This document shows, piece by piece, positions 57,198 through 63,817 of a DNA stretch of 64,000 nucleotides. Every line of letters starts with the position of its first letter. The first letter of the stretch is position 1. The DNA is from a virus. Under the pieces are notes generated by a model. It worked only from the letters and a program-made list of their open reading frames with translations, was not told the DNA's origin and made no database searches. The position numbers and the translations under genes were made by a program. The stretch lies in IMG/VR virus record IMGVR_UViG_3300032770_000011, positions 1 to 64,000 of that record; one strand, 5' to 3'.

Positions 57198-57497
57198 TCA
57201 TCCCTTCGAAAACGAATGCGCATTCCGAATATGCGCATGGAAATACTTACCGTGACTCTCTGCATTCATCAACTCGTCAGCCTTTGCCGGACTGACATCG
57301 TGGTAGGTATAAACAGACCCACCCTTGAACTCGATCTCCAGTGTCTGGGTCTCCTTGTCGTACCCTATGCTGGAAATGTTGGAAGACGTAACAGATTTGC
57401 GGTCCATGGCAGGCACTCTCGATTTCAGGTAATCCTCAAAGAGGTCTAGCTGTTTGGGCTTGCTTCGTGAAGAAGCTACCGCCGAGGATTTTCGCAA
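57198..57497 (-). CDS. KTSC-domain protein
   Basis: 99 aa, TTG start behind GGGGGA. N-terminal KPKQLDLFEDYLKSRV, then a KTSC domain: VTSSNISSIGYDKETQTLEI, GGSVYTYHDVSPAKADELMN and SHGKYFHAHIRN. KTSC proteins are common in bacteria and phages, near nucleic-acid enzymes, with no settled function. A good promoter lies just upstream. Confidence 0.75.
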   Translation of the reverse strand: MRKSSAVASSRSKPKQLDLFEDYLKSRVPAMDRKSVTSSNISSIGYDKETQTLEIEFKGGSVYTYHDVSPAKADELMNAESHGKYFHAHIRNAHSFSKG

Positions 57498-57520
57498 GAC
57501 CTTCCCCCAAGGTATTCGTG

Positions 57521-57549
57521 AATATACTACGCAAATAGGTTTAAGACAA
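57521..57549 (-). promoter_or_regulatory. sigma70-like promoter upstream of the KTSC gene
   Basis: TTGTCT, 17 bp, TATATT on the - strand, about 25 bp before the start codon. A close match to host consensus. It would start a transcript through the small genes toward the portal. Confidence 0.6.
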
Positions 57550-57557
57550 GGGCGGGT

Positions 57558-57743
57558 TCACATCGGCATTACTGGTAGTGGCTTTTCTAGCAGCGGCGGC
57601 TTGCGACAGATGGGACAATCACCATCTTTCACGGACCCTGTTCTGTGAAAACCACCACCATCGGTCCTGTCCTTTTCCTGCCAGCCGTAGACCCACTTGA
57701 TCGTCTCGTCATAAAGGGCATCGCAGCGGTAGCACTTTGTCAT
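57558..57743 (-). CDS. 61-aa zinc-ribbon protein
   Basis: TKCYRCDALYDETIKWVYGW then GDCPICRKPPLLEKPLPVMP: two Cys pairs 36 residues apart. Probable zinc ribbon that may bind nucleic acid. Unknown role. Confidence 0.65.
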   Translation of the reverse strand: MTKCYRCDALYDETIKWVYGWQEKDRTDGGGFHRTGSVKDGDCPICRKPPLLEKPLPVMPM

Positions 57744-57750
57744 GCCGTAC

Positions 57751-58023
57751 TTACTCCTTCAGGGCAAAGGTAATCATTTCTTTCCAGCCCTCAGTAATGT
57801 CCTCTTTGCTGGCGCAAGCAAACGCCGTGCTCTCGAACGCTGCCGTAACCATACCAGGAGAGGGCTCTTTCATAGCCTGCAGAACCCTTGTCACGATGGA
57901 TTGACAAGATGCGCACTGTTTTGCAGCTACAACATGACTATCCGTATCACGCCAGACACAGGCAAACGGTGCACCCTTTTGGCAGACAGCTAGAGCCATT
58001 CTATGGCGCATAGTCATCGTCAT
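57751..58023 (-). CDS. hypothetical 90-aa Cys-containing protein
   Basis: ALAVCQKGAPFACVWRDTDS and AKQCASCQSIVTRVLQAMKE give four Cys in two groups, then an acidic helical end. Starts by ATGA overlap with the 52-aa gene upstream; the first four residues (MTMT) may be skipped. Unknown. Confidence 0.6.
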   Translation of the reverse strand: MTMTMRHRMALAVCQKGAPFACVWRDTDSHVVAAKQCASCQSIVTRVLQAMKEPSPGMVTAAFESTAFACASKEDITEGWKEMITFALKE

Positions 58024-58178
58024 TTGAAGTAGTCCTGCCCGTCCTCACGATGCTTGCGGTTGCGATGAATCAGCATGATTGAAGGACCGCCCTTGAGAGC
58101 AGGCAGTGCATGACGCCGCTTACGTGCCTTTGCCTTCTGACGCTCAAGAGCACGACGTACCTGTCGGCTTTCAGTCAT
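58020..58178 (-). CDS. 52-aa basic protein
   Basis: ATG behind AAGGAGAAGCA and overlapping the upstream stop (ATGA). The product MTESRQVRRALERQKAKARK is very basic, then MLIHRNRKHREDGQDYF. Both ends tile perfectly with neighbours (ATGA at each). Likely RNA- or DNA-binding. Confidence 0.65.
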   Translation of the reverse strand: MTESRQVRRALERQKAKARKRRHALPALKGGPSIMLIHRNRKHREDGQDYFK

Positions 58179-58480
58179 TGCTTCTCCTTCTGACGCGGCT
58201 TCACTGTCTCGCGGTCCAGAATCTCACGAAGGACTGCCATGCCGGTCTCAGTAGATTTGGAGACGAGGGGGCGGAAACGGCTTGCCAACCAATCCCCAAA
58301 GCCGGGAATTACCGGAGGGTTAGGATCCTCTTCAACACAAACTGCGGTTTCGCCATCTCTGAGTTCGCCAATGAAGCTGATAGTATAGATATTGCCTTTG
58401 ACGAGGTAACACTGGGAGGCTCCTTGTCGTCTGGATACATCTACACATACCACCTTCTGTCCCACATGGAAATTCGTCAT
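58175..58480 (-). CDS. conserved phage protein, 101 aa
   Basis: Start at MTNFHVGQ behind GAGGGA. TNFHVGQKVVCVDVSRRQ, KGNIYTISFIGELRDGETA, DWLASRFRPLVSKSTETGMA. The pattern 'FxVGqkVVCVD...KGxIYTI...RFRPLV' is a widespread small phage protein of unknown function. Overlaps neighbours by ATGA on both sides. Confidence 0.7.
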   Translation of the reverse strand: MTNFHVGQKVVCVDVSRRQGASQCYLVKGNIYTISFIGELRDGETAVCVEEDPNPPVIPGFGDWLASRFRPLVSKSTETGMAVLREILDRETVKPRQKEKQ

Positions 58481-58590
58481 GGCCATCCCTCAACATTGCT
58501 CAACAGTATCATGATCACCACAACAATAAATACCCCCACAATCCAGAAGGGCACCTTCTCATGATAACTATCGTCGTCCCAGTTCCGCAT
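58477..58590 (-). CDS. 37-aa single-span membrane peptide
   Basis: ATG behind AAGGCAAGAA. MRNWDDDSYHEKVPFWIVGV continues into a strong hydrophobic helix and ends VEGWP. Overlaps the next start by ATGA. Role unknown. Confidence 0.6.
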   Translation of the reverse strand: MRNWDDDSYHEKVPFWIVGVFIVVVIMILLSNVEGWP

Positions 58591-58622
58591 TTCTTGCCTT
58601 ATTTAGAGACAGGGTAATTGCA

Positions 58623-58650
58623 TTTGCCGAATTACTGCTTTGCCGGATTA
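58623..58650 (-). promoter_or_regulatory. direct pair of TAATYCGGCAAA operator-like motifs
   Basis: Reading the - strand, TAATCCGGCAAA (58639-58650) and TAATTCGGCAAA (58623-58634) lie 16 bp apart. The first overlaps the last codons of the upstream gene; the second is in the gap before the 37-aa gene. The same motif forms an inverted pair at 777-814. Confidence 0.45.
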
Positions 58651-58820
58651 AGTCTGAACTCCTTCACGATTATTTTCGAAAGATACAACTCGACATACTG
58701 TGGAACTCTACGTTCTTTTTGCCCATCCAATACAAGTTGAAGTGCTTTTGCCGCTTCACGGTTTGTTACTGGCTCCGAGTATGTCACATCGATGTAAAGC
58801 CTGTGTTTGCGACGGATCAT
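58632..58820 (-). CDS. hypothetical 62-aa protein
   Basis: Product: IRRKHRLYIDVTYSEPVTNR, EAAKALQLVLDGQKERRVPQ, YVELYLSKIIVKEFRL. A beta-alpha-beta pattern. Its start overlaps the upstream stop by ATGA. Unknown. Confidence 0.65.
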   Translation of the reverse strand: MIRRKHRLYIDVTYSEPVTNREAAKALQLVLDGQKERRVPQYVELYLSKIIVKEFRLNPAKQ

Positions 58821-59017
58821 TTTGGCTCTCTACGGTCTATTGCTTCCATGATTGCCCGCCATTGATTTGCATGGCGCAAGTCTCTCGTCTTTTCCCAGCG
58901 GCGATAGGCGTAATCACGCAACCGTCTGAACCTTGATGTATCGGAAATACGCCCACGCAAGGTATCCTTGATCCAACCTTCTCTTGCAGGACCAAATGTC
59001 ATGTAACGAACACACAT
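58817..59017 (-). CDS. hypothetical 66-aa basic protein
   Basis: Start at MCVRYMTF behind GTAGGGAA, 4 bp after the previous stop. RISDTSRFRRLRDYAYRRWE is strongly basic, with an Asn/Trp-rich helix at the end. Possibly nucleic-acid-binding. Confidence 0.6.
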   Translation of the reverse strand: MCVRYMTFGPAREGWIKDTLRGRISDTSRFRRLRDYAYRRWEKTRDLRHANQWRAIMEAIDRREPK

Positions 59018-59021
59018 TTCC

Positions 59022-59219
59022 CTACTCGTCCTGCACACCCTGCAAAGGGTCATTGACGACATAGTCACCACGCACGGCTGACTTGCCGAATACCGAAATG
59101 ACACGGGGAATTGCCGCTGCCTTAACCTCCGCTTCTTCTGGGGTGTCTGCTTCTACCTGCACCCAGACTTCCTCTGCGCGTTGAACTCTCACTCGCCAGG
59201 TTTTCAGTTTTGTGGACAT
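59022..59219 (-). CDS. hypothetical 65-aa protein
   Basis: TKLKTWRVRVQRAEEVWVQV then EADTPEEAEVKAAAIPRV: a strand-helix pattern of a small ferredoxin-like fold similar to DUF-type phage proteins ('A.TpEEAe..A'). Function unknown. Confidence 0.65.
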   Translation of the reverse strand: MSTKLKTWRVRVQRAEEVWVQVEADTPEEAEVKAAAIPRVISVFGKSAVRGDYVVNDPLQGVQDE

Positions 59220-59226
59220 TTAGGTT

Positions 59227-59574
59227 TCAGTCTGCCGCCCGCCGCCACCCTTCCGGAACATGCTCACGCGCCGTGATAACCTTGTAAGTACCGGGCTTGA
59301 ATCCAAGCGGCTCATGGGTATCAAACTCACGTAGATGATTCAGCACGTCTGGCTTTTCCACGACGAGCAGGCAATCCAAGATTGAATCCGGCAGCTTATA
59401 CATCATGGTGCGTTCGGCTTCCATGACGTGGTGGTGGCCGGTTTCGGAATGCCCCACGATGACTTTGCCGTTCACGGGGGCAACCTTCTCGGCATTTGCC
59501 GGGACCTTAAAGTCATTGGGCAGCCTCACAAAGCGAAGTTCACCTTGCGCTGCAACAGTCTTAAACGTCTTCAT
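59227..59574 (-). CDS. conserved protein with GHSETGHHH motif (partner of repeat protein)
   Basis: 115 aa. NGKVIVGHSETGHHHVMEAE, then LLVVEKPDVLNHLREFDTHE and KPGTYKVITAREHVPEGWRR. The His cluster GHSETGHHHV suggests a metal site. I recall similar proteins encoded next to DUF6745-type proteins in plasmids and soil bacteria. The start overlaps the repeat protein's stop (ATGA), so the two are translationally coupled. Confidence 0.7.
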   Translation of the reverse strand: MKTFKTVAAQGELRFVRLPNDFKVPANAEKVAPVNGKVIVGHSETGHHHVMEAERTMMYKLPDSILDCLLVVEKPDVLNHLREFDTHEPLGFKPGTYKVITAREHVPEGWRRAAD

Positions 59575-60860
59575 GTTCTAACCTCCGGTGGAATGAAGTC
59601 CTTAGCGTCCAACTGCCAAAGCCACGCTTGCGCAGCCAAGGCCGTTTTTATCGTAGGTGGTACTGGTAAGGCAAACATACGCCCAGTCGCGCATTGAACC
59701 CTTAGAAATTGCTCATTGGGAGCATCTGGCAAATTGACACGGAGTAGCGTGCCAATTTCAGGGTCGGAATCGGCATCGATAACCTTCGCGTTAAGACCAA
59801 GTAGAATATTATCCCAGCCGATGATCTCGCAGGCAGCGCGTCTTAGTTCTGCATTAGTCTGCTTCAGAGCAATTGCTGGGGTCAGCTTAGCCTTGTTCTC
59901 AATCCAGTTTGCAGGAATACGAACGCCGTGCCAATGGTAGAGAGACCAGCCGTCCCGCCAACGGTGCGACGGGCCGTTTTCGCAATGCGGTAAGTTACGG
60001 TCATCTTTCTTGATTATTTCTGGGAAGTCACTCACAAGGCAGAACTCCTCGTGCATAACTCGGAAACCGCCATGAATTGCAGCTTGTTCCCAATAATAGT
60101 AAGCGGCGTGCTCTTTGAGTTCTAGGCCAAGAATATCACGGCAAGCAGTCAGGTAACAGTCGTACCCAGCCCACATGTTACCACCCTGATAAACCTCTGA
60201 CCAACGCTTTGCACACTCAAGCCCAAGTTTCCCGCTCAGATTAAGGCAGGCCAACGCGGCTTGCTCCTCTGCTGTTCCGGTGGCGCTGTAGGTGGCGCTG
60301 GCGGTGGCGCTGGCGGTGGCGCTGTAGGTGGCGCTGTAGGTGGCGCTGGCGGTGGCGCTGTAGGTGGCGCTGGCGGTGGCGCTGGCGGTGGCGCTGTAGG
60401 TGGCGCTGTAGGTGGCGCTGTAGGTGGCGCTGGCGGTGGCGCTGTAGGTGGCGCTGGCGGTGGCGCTGGCGGTGGCGCTGTAGGTGGCGCTGTCGGTGGC
60501 GCTGTAGGTGGCGCTGTAGGTGGCGCTGTAGGTGGCGCTGTAGGTGGCGCTGTAGGTGGCGCTGGCGGTGGCGCTGTCGGTGGCGCTGTTTTTCTTATTT
60601 TTACGGTTATACCAGATTGCGGCGCTCGCTCCATAAGCAAAAGCCATCACGAGCGGCGAGGGCACAATAACAACTCGCGGTTTCTTAAGATTTGCCGCAG
60701 CGTAAAGACCTTCAATCGCCGGGATTATCTTTTCCGGCTCGATTGGCTCCGTTCGCATAGCTCTGGCAATCCAGAGTTTTGCGTGTTCGTCCATCCGACG
60801 CTTTTCATCAGCGGTTATCCCCCCATAAGCCCTGGTCTTTGTGCGAATAATCTTAGTCAA
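59571..60860 (-). CDS. tetrapeptide-repeat protein with DUF6745-like C-terminal domain
   Basis: 429 aa, TTG start behind AGGAGGG. N-terminal 91 residues (KIIPAIEGLYAAANLKKPRV, PLVMAFAYGASAAIWYN), then 26 tetrapeptides SATY/SATA/SATD (92-195), then a domain with AGYDCYLTACRDILGLELKE, LPHCENGPSHRWRDGWSLYH, VRIPANWIE, NAELRRAACEIIGWD and GRMFALPVPPTIKTALAAQA. The last part matches what I know of DUF6745 ('NGP..RW.DGW.LY.WHG...', 'NAE.RR...E..G'). Same architecture idea as the protein at 2434: cap, repeat array, conserved domain. Confidence 0.75.
   Translation of the reverse strand: MTKIIRTKTRAYGGITADEKRRMDEHAKLWIARAMRTEPIEPEKIIPAIEGLYAAANLKKPRVVIVPSPLVMAFAYGASAAIWYNRKNKKNSATDSATASATYSATYSATYSATYSATYSATDSATYSATASATASATYSATASATYSATYSATYSATASATASATYSATASATYSATYSATASATASATYSATGTAEEQAALACLNLSGKLGLECAKRWSEVYQGGNMWAGYDCYLTACRDILGLELKEHAAYYYWEQAAIHGGFRVMHEEFCLVSDFPEIIKKDDRNLPHCENGPSHRWRDGWSLYHWHGVRIPANWIENKAKLTPAIALKQTNAELRRAACEIIGWDNILLGLNAKVIDADSDPEIGTLLRVNLPDAPNEQFLRVQCATGRMFALPVPPTIKTALAAQAWLWQLDAKDFIPPEVRT
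60276..60587 (-). repeat. 12-bp in-frame tandem repeat array, 26 units
   Basis: Twenty-six uninterrupted 12-bp units (AGCGCCACC plus a variable triplet TAC, GCC or GAC on the coding strand; the last unit encodes Gly). Only the fourth codon varies, giving Tyr, Ala or Asp. Total length 312 bp, the same as 13 units of the 24-bp array at 2515. Such an array is prone to slippage in multiples of 12 bp, which keeps the frame. Confidence 0.9.
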
Positions 60861-60885
60861 GGAAACCCTCCTATGCTCATCAGTA

Positions 60886-60912
60886 AAACATACTCTTTCC
60901 GTAATCCGGCAA
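60886..60912 (-). promoter_or_regulatory. intergenic signals between terminase and repeat protein
   Basis: In the 54-bp gap, the - strand carries one TTGCCGGATTA copy (60902-60912, the operator-like motif) and an AAGAGTATGTTT element (60886-60897), then AGGAGGG. Together these suggest independent, regulated expression of the downstream repeat-protein module. Confidence 0.4.
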
Positions 60913-60914
60913 GA

Positions 60915-63812
60915 CTACACACCATACTGTTCCGCCACAGAGCGAGTGTTATGCTGAAAGCGACTGTCCTCCAGATCCATTGCCGAACTCTCTTCGGCCA
61001 GTGTCAACAATCCATTCTCGCGAGCCCAGTTCAGAAATTGCGTAACGGTATCGTGAAGGTCATCATGGTCTGCTTTCGGAAAGGAGGCACTCTGCCCAAT
61101 TACCTGCTCTGCCCATTTGGTATTCGGAGCCCAGATAGCATCATCATTGAAAAGCGGCACGACCGAATGCGTGCGCGAAACCTTGTCACCCACCGGCTCC
61201 AACAACTCCACACCGAAGTTCTCACGGGTAAATAGCCGCTTGATCTCGTCAGCAACATCCTGCCCTCGCGTCTTATTCTCGATCAATAGCCGCCTCACCT
61301 TGTAGCGTTTGCAGGTATCCCCAACCAGTTCAATCAATCCGAAGGATTCGCGCTGACGAGCGTCGAAGTTCACCTTCGCTTCACCTGGGAAAGCTTCTAC
61401 AAGCCGCCCACGCAAGGGCAATCGCTTTGCCCACGCATACATCAGCATAGCGCGGCGGTTCTTGGCCTTGTCCAGCCAGATGCCCCAGACCGTCATGGCA
61501 TTGTAGTCATTCTCCTCCTTGCGGCCATAAGACGTATCGACAGAGCCAACTACGAGTTCGAAGTGCGGAAACTCTTTCCTTGCCGGACCCCACTCCAATC
61601 CATATTCCTGCGCAACTTCGCCATTCCAATTCAACCACCAGTCCCGCTTGATAATACCACCGCCCTTGGGTACAGGTTCCTGCTGGAGACGACCAGCTGC
61701 CATGTAGGTTCCGAGCCGCGACTTGATGCGGGCGACTTCGGCTTCCCCGAAGCGTTCCGGCCACATCAATTCGCCTTCTTCCTCGCGCGGATCTTCCCAA
61801 GGCTCATCGTCGTCATATTGCGGCAACTTGACGGTCACATTGTGACGAAGCGTATCATGCTCCATCGGAATCATCAAGTGCGTCCAGTCCTCGTCGTCGC
61901 TATCCAGAATAACGCCAGAGAGGTCACGCTCATGCAGGCGCTGCATGACGACGACGATGGCGGACCGCTTCGGATCATTAAGGCGAGTGCCGGACAACTC
62001 CTTCCACCAGCTTTCCACTTTATTGCGATCAGCGTCCGTTTCAACTACCTTCTCGGTTTCTGTGTTATGAGGATCGTCACAGTTATGAACTAAAATCCCC
62101 TCAGCAAAATAGTTGTGTCCCGGAGCTACCCGGAGGTTGTAAGTAGCTGCTTCGTACCCGGCTCTCTCAACAGAGCAGACAGTTTTTCTTTCCACATCGC
62201 GCGGGATTTTGGACCTCCATGCATACCCCCGTGGCACCGCCCGCAGAGAGTAATCAAGTTCATTGGATCCAAGTTCTGCCGATTGTAGTCGATGTGGTGA
62301 ACCTGAAACGCTTGTCTTCCGTACCGATGAATACGCCCACAAAGACGACAGTTGTGGTTGTCCCGAGCTCGAATCAAAGCCTTGAATTCCTTGTTCCAAG
62401 CCTTTGGATATGTCCGGAGTTGTTGCCCGTGAACGTAGTTGCTGTTCCCAGCCCCCTTCATGCGTTGTGAATGTAAATTGTCTGCACAGCGTCGAGAACA
62501 GCAAAGAGCTGTCCCGTGCTTTTGGCGCCAAGAAAAAGCTACATAACTTATCAAAAAGAACTCCGCACAAACCACGCATGTACAGAGTTTCTTTCGCTTG
62601 ATTTTGCGACGCCCTACTCCGCTGCATTCGTACGAGCAGTACTTCCCTCCACCTTTCTTTGCGAAGCCGCTCTTCACTGAAAACGGCGTCCCGCAAACTT
62701 TGCATGTACGTTGAACTCTGCCGCCCTGCCATGCAGGGTTGTTCTGACCTACAGAAGCTTGACCAAAACATTGGTGACTGCAAAACATTCCCTTTATATT
62801 CTTCAATGACCGCCTGTAATGTGCAGCGCATTTGTAGAACAGCTTGCCACATTCTTCGCAAGAAACAGTCTTTCCTTTCCTTAAAGGATTTTTTGCGCGC
62901 CATAGAGTGGAACACGCTTTGCTGCAACACTTTTGATGACTCGAAGGTTTTGTACGGAACGTTTTGCCGCACTCTGGGCAAACTACCCAACGTGATGGCC
63001 CAGACGCAATCCCCGACGGCGACTTCTTTTGCTTTAATGTATCCCCGCCCTTCAACGAAGACGAGGTGGTCTTCAGTGCATCGAAGACTGCCAGAATCCC
63101 AACAGATTCTGACGGTTTCTCTTCCTGGGTTTTTCTCGTATTTCTCAACATCTTGCCAAATAACAGAGCCTTGGTATTCGCCTGCAATCTTCACTGAAAG
63201 CTGTTGCTCTACAAGTTGACCAATCGGAAGCCAGCCCTGATTCGTTAATACCCGCTCTTTATACGGAAGGCAAATGACAATATCACCACCGAGGCCGAGC
63301 AAAGATCCACTAACTGATGTAGACTGTCTAGAACCACCTAGGGTGTTGTCAAACTTCGCTTTCGTGTTCTGATCTTCAGTCAATTCGAATTTGCCGCCCC
63401 AGTATTTCTGATACCAGGGACTCAACAATAACCGCCGCATCGTGTTCGCAGAGCTCATAGCGAGAACGCCATTGTAGCTGCCACAAAGGAACTTGACCTT
63501 CGAGCCTGACCAATAGGATTCTTCTGCCCGCGCCCACGTCCAGGCAGGCCAGCAGATAGACGCTACAGTCGTCTTGGAACAACGGGGAGGAACGTTGATG
63601 AGAAGACGAGGGATCTGCCCTAGGGTCACTGCTTCAAGGTGATCGCAGATTGCATCGATCGCCCAGCATTGCTGATAGATAGCACTGTCTATACTAGACC
63701 AGCCACCTTGGAGAAATTCGGAAAGACTGTTTTCGTAACACTCTTTGGCTTCAAGAGTATGATAGCGTTCTATTTTCTCCCGAAGGGCTGCGAGCTTCTC
63801 CGCGTCCGCCAT
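60915..63812 (-). CDS. terL: terminase large subunit with intein
   Basis: 965 codons: exteins of 180 and 388 aa around a 397-aa intein, 568 aa after splicing. ATPase: NVPPRCSKTTVAS (Walker A, about 73-85), LLGLGGDIVI joined by splicing to CDDPHNTE (Walker B). Nuclease: GSVDTSYGRKEENDYNAMTV, RRLLIENKTRGQDVADEI, KADHDDLHDTVTQFLNWA, the three acidic positions expected of an RNase H-fold terminase nuclease. It packages DNA through the portal. The intein sits exactly at the ATPase acidic motif, a common location for phage inteins. Preceded by a cold-shock-like gene; no small terminase is in the window. Confidence 0.9.
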   Translation of the reverse strand: MADAEKLAALREKIERYHTLEAKECYENSLSEFLQGGWSSIDSAIYQQCWAIDAICDHLEAVTLGQIPRLLINVPPRCSKTTVASICWPAWTWARAEESYWSGSKVKFLCGSYNGVLAMSSANTMRRLLLSPWYQKYWGGKFELTEDQNTKAKFDNTLGGSRQSTSVSGSLLGLGGDIVICLPYKERVLTNQGWLPIGQLVEQQLSVKIAGEYQGSVIWQDVEKYEKNPGRETVRICWDSGSLRCTEDHLVFVEGRGYIKAKEVAVGDCVWAITLGSLPRVRQNVPYKTFESSKVLQQSVFHSMARKKSFKERKDCFLRRMWQAVLQMRCTLQAVIEEYKGNVLQSPMFWSSFCRSEQPCMAGRQSSTYMQSLRDAVFSEERLRKERWREVLLVRMQRSRASQNQAKETLYMRGLCGVLFDKLCSFFLAPKARDSSLLFSTLCRQFTFTTHEGGWEQQLRSRATTPDISKGLEQGIQGFDSSSGQPQLSSLWAYSSVRKTSVSGSPHRLQSAELGSNELDYSLRAVPRGYAWRSKIPRDVERKTVCSVERAGYEAATYNLRVAPGHNYFAEGILVHNCDDPHNTETEKVVETDADRNKVESWWKELSGTRLNDPKRSAIVVVMQRLHERDLSGVILDSDDEDWTHLMIPMEHDTLRHNVTVKLPQYDDDEPWEDPREEEGELMWPERFGEAEVARIKSRLGTYMAAGRLQQEPVPKGGGIIKRDWWLNWNGEVAQEYGLEWGPARKEFPHFELVVGSVDTSYGRKEENDYNAMTVWGIWLDKAKNRRAMLMYAWAKRLPLRGRLVEAFPGEAKVNFDARQRESFGLIELVGDTCKRYKVRRLLIENKTRGQDVADEIKRLFTRENFGVELLEPVGDKVSRTHSVVPLFNDDAIWAPNTKWAEQVIGQSASFPKADHDDLHDTVTQFLNWARENGLLTLAEESSAMDLEDSRFQHNTRSVAEQYGV
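62082..63272 (-). mobile_element. intein in the terminase (397 aa)
   Basis: Residue 1 is Cys (CLPYKERVLTNQGWLPIGQL), block B is SLRCTEDHLVFVEGRGYI with the T-x-x-H type residues, and the C-terminal blocks are TYNLRVAPGHNYFAEGILVH followed by Asn and the +1 Cys of CDDPHNTE. All residues needed for class 1 splicing are present. Between the splicing halves the intein frame stays open for about 300 codons but shows no endonuclease motif of its own; an HNH gene lies there in another frame. Confidence 0.85.
62126..63187 (-). CDS. HNH endonuclease nested in the intein in a different reading frame
   Basis: Up to 353 aa, shifted by one base relative to the terminase/intein frame. Several zinc fingers (CPECGKTF, CEECGKLF, CKVCGTPF, CVVCAEFF, each with a second Cys pair) are followed by a C-terminal HNH core: NCRLCGRIHRYGRQAFQVHH, DYNRQNLDPMNLITLCGRCH, HGG. 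The first start is a TTG; an ATG 12 codons later is possible. It should promote homing of the intein. Expression needs internal initiation, as its frame differs from terL. Confidence 0.75.
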   Translation of the reverse strand: MQANTKALLFGKMLRNTRKTQEEKPSESVGILAVFDALKTTSSSLKGGDTLKQKKSPSGIASGPSRWVVCPECGKTFRTKPSSHQKCCSKACSTLWRAKNPLRKGKTVSCEECGKLFYKCAAHYRRSLKNIKGMFCSHQCFGQASVGQNNPAWQGGRVQRTCKVCGTPFSVKSGFAKKGGGKYCSYECSGVGRRKIKRKKLCTCVVCAEFFLISYVAFSWRQKHGTALCCSRRCADNLHSQRMKGAGNSNYVHGQQLRTYPKAWNKEFKALIRARDNHNCRLCGRIHRYGRQAFQVHHIDYNRQNLDPMNLITLCGRCHGGMHGGPKSRAMWKEKLSALLREPGTKQLLTTSG

Positions 63813-63817
63813 GGCAT

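Noticed and set aside
60276-60587. CRISPR-like array
   Set aside because: The 12-bp units are contiguous without spacers and are in-frame coding repeats.
60236-61235. Long Gly-Gly-Ala and Pro-Thr-Ala frames across the 12-bp repeat
   Set aside because: They are other-frame readings of the SAT-x repeat array; the repeat stays open in several frames because its unit is a multiple of three.
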